Made by a program: the position numbers and the translations under genes | The notes under the pieces: model-generated | What the model was told of the DNA's origin: nothing | Database searches by the model: none | Seen by the model: the letters and a program-made list of their open reading frames with translations, nothing else | Shown here: in pieces, positions 6,579-6,613 of the stretch | How positions within the stretch are numbered: position 1 is the stretch's first letter | Layout of the letters: each line of letters opens with the position of its first letter | DNA from: Verrucomicrobia bacterium UBA1731 | Lineage (GTDB): Bacteria > Verrucomicrobiota > Kiritimatiellia > RFP12 > UBA1067 | DNA: 6,613 nt | Direction: 5' to 3' | Assembly: GCA_002317575.1 (NCBI GenBank) | Contig: DCIH01000002.1 | Location: 5,493-12,105 of the forward strand

Positions 6579-6613
6579 GCACTTTCGGGATGGTGGACCT
6601 TGATGACTTCAAA

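Noticed and set aside
6544..6612. TTG start extending the GH116-like protein by 23 residues
   Set aside because: It would bury the Sec signal peptide internally, and the stretch contains a clear -10 element.
1..6613. tRNA, rRNA, CRISPR array, insertion sequence or attachment site
   Set aside because: No spaced repeats, terminal inverted repeats, transposase motifs or cloverleaf-like sequence were seen. Nearly all of the window is coding.

Overview
The window is a GC-rich stretch of bacterial chromosome. All supportable genes lie on the minus strand, so transcription runs from high to low coordinates. It holds four envelope-targeted proteins that look like carbohydrate-active enzymes or their partners. 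The mix is a GH116/DUF608-type glycosidase, a Tat-exported Gfo/Idh/MocA oxidoreductase of the GH109-like sort, a TIM-barrel 'family 10-like' hydrolase and a GH97 lipoprotein. That mix, with Shine-Dalgarno sites on some genes and none on another, suggests the PVC superphylum, perhaps Kiritimatiellota or Verrucomicrobiota from a gut or sediment glycan degrader. This taxonomic call is inference from protein style, not from a marker gene.

Layout in transcription order: (1) 6578-6550, an extended -10 promoter placed so that its start point falls on the ATG of the next gene. (2) 6543-4234, secreted GH116-like beta-glycosidase. (3) 4233-4045, a 189-base intergenic region with a GC-rich hairpin, a good sigma70-type promoter (TTGACC-17-TATACT) and a roughly 75-nt leader holding a 17-nt imperfect direct repeat. 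(4) 4044-2782, Tat-signal Gfo/Idh/MocA oxidoreductase. (5) 2750-1302, exported TIM-barrel protein, 31 bases after the previous stop. (6) 1276-1, GH97 glycosidase with a lipoprotein signal, 25 bases after the previous stop and cut by the window edge just before the region that would show its mechanism. Genes 4 to 6 read as one operon; the GH116-like gene is probably its own unit.

Working model (inference): the four products act outside the cytoplasm on a glycan or glycoconjugate. GH116 and GH97 relatives remove beta- and alpha-linked sugars. The TIM-barrel protein would be a further, unclassified hydrolase. The Tat-exported oxidoreductase, folded with its nucleotide before export, could cleave or modify a sugar by a transient-oxidation mechanism as GH109 enzymes do. 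No SusC/SusD transporter pair, regulator, sulfatase, transposase, RNA gene or CRISPR array is visible. The very long plus-strand open frames, the largest about 1,127 codons, are antisense shadows of these genes in GC-rich DNA.
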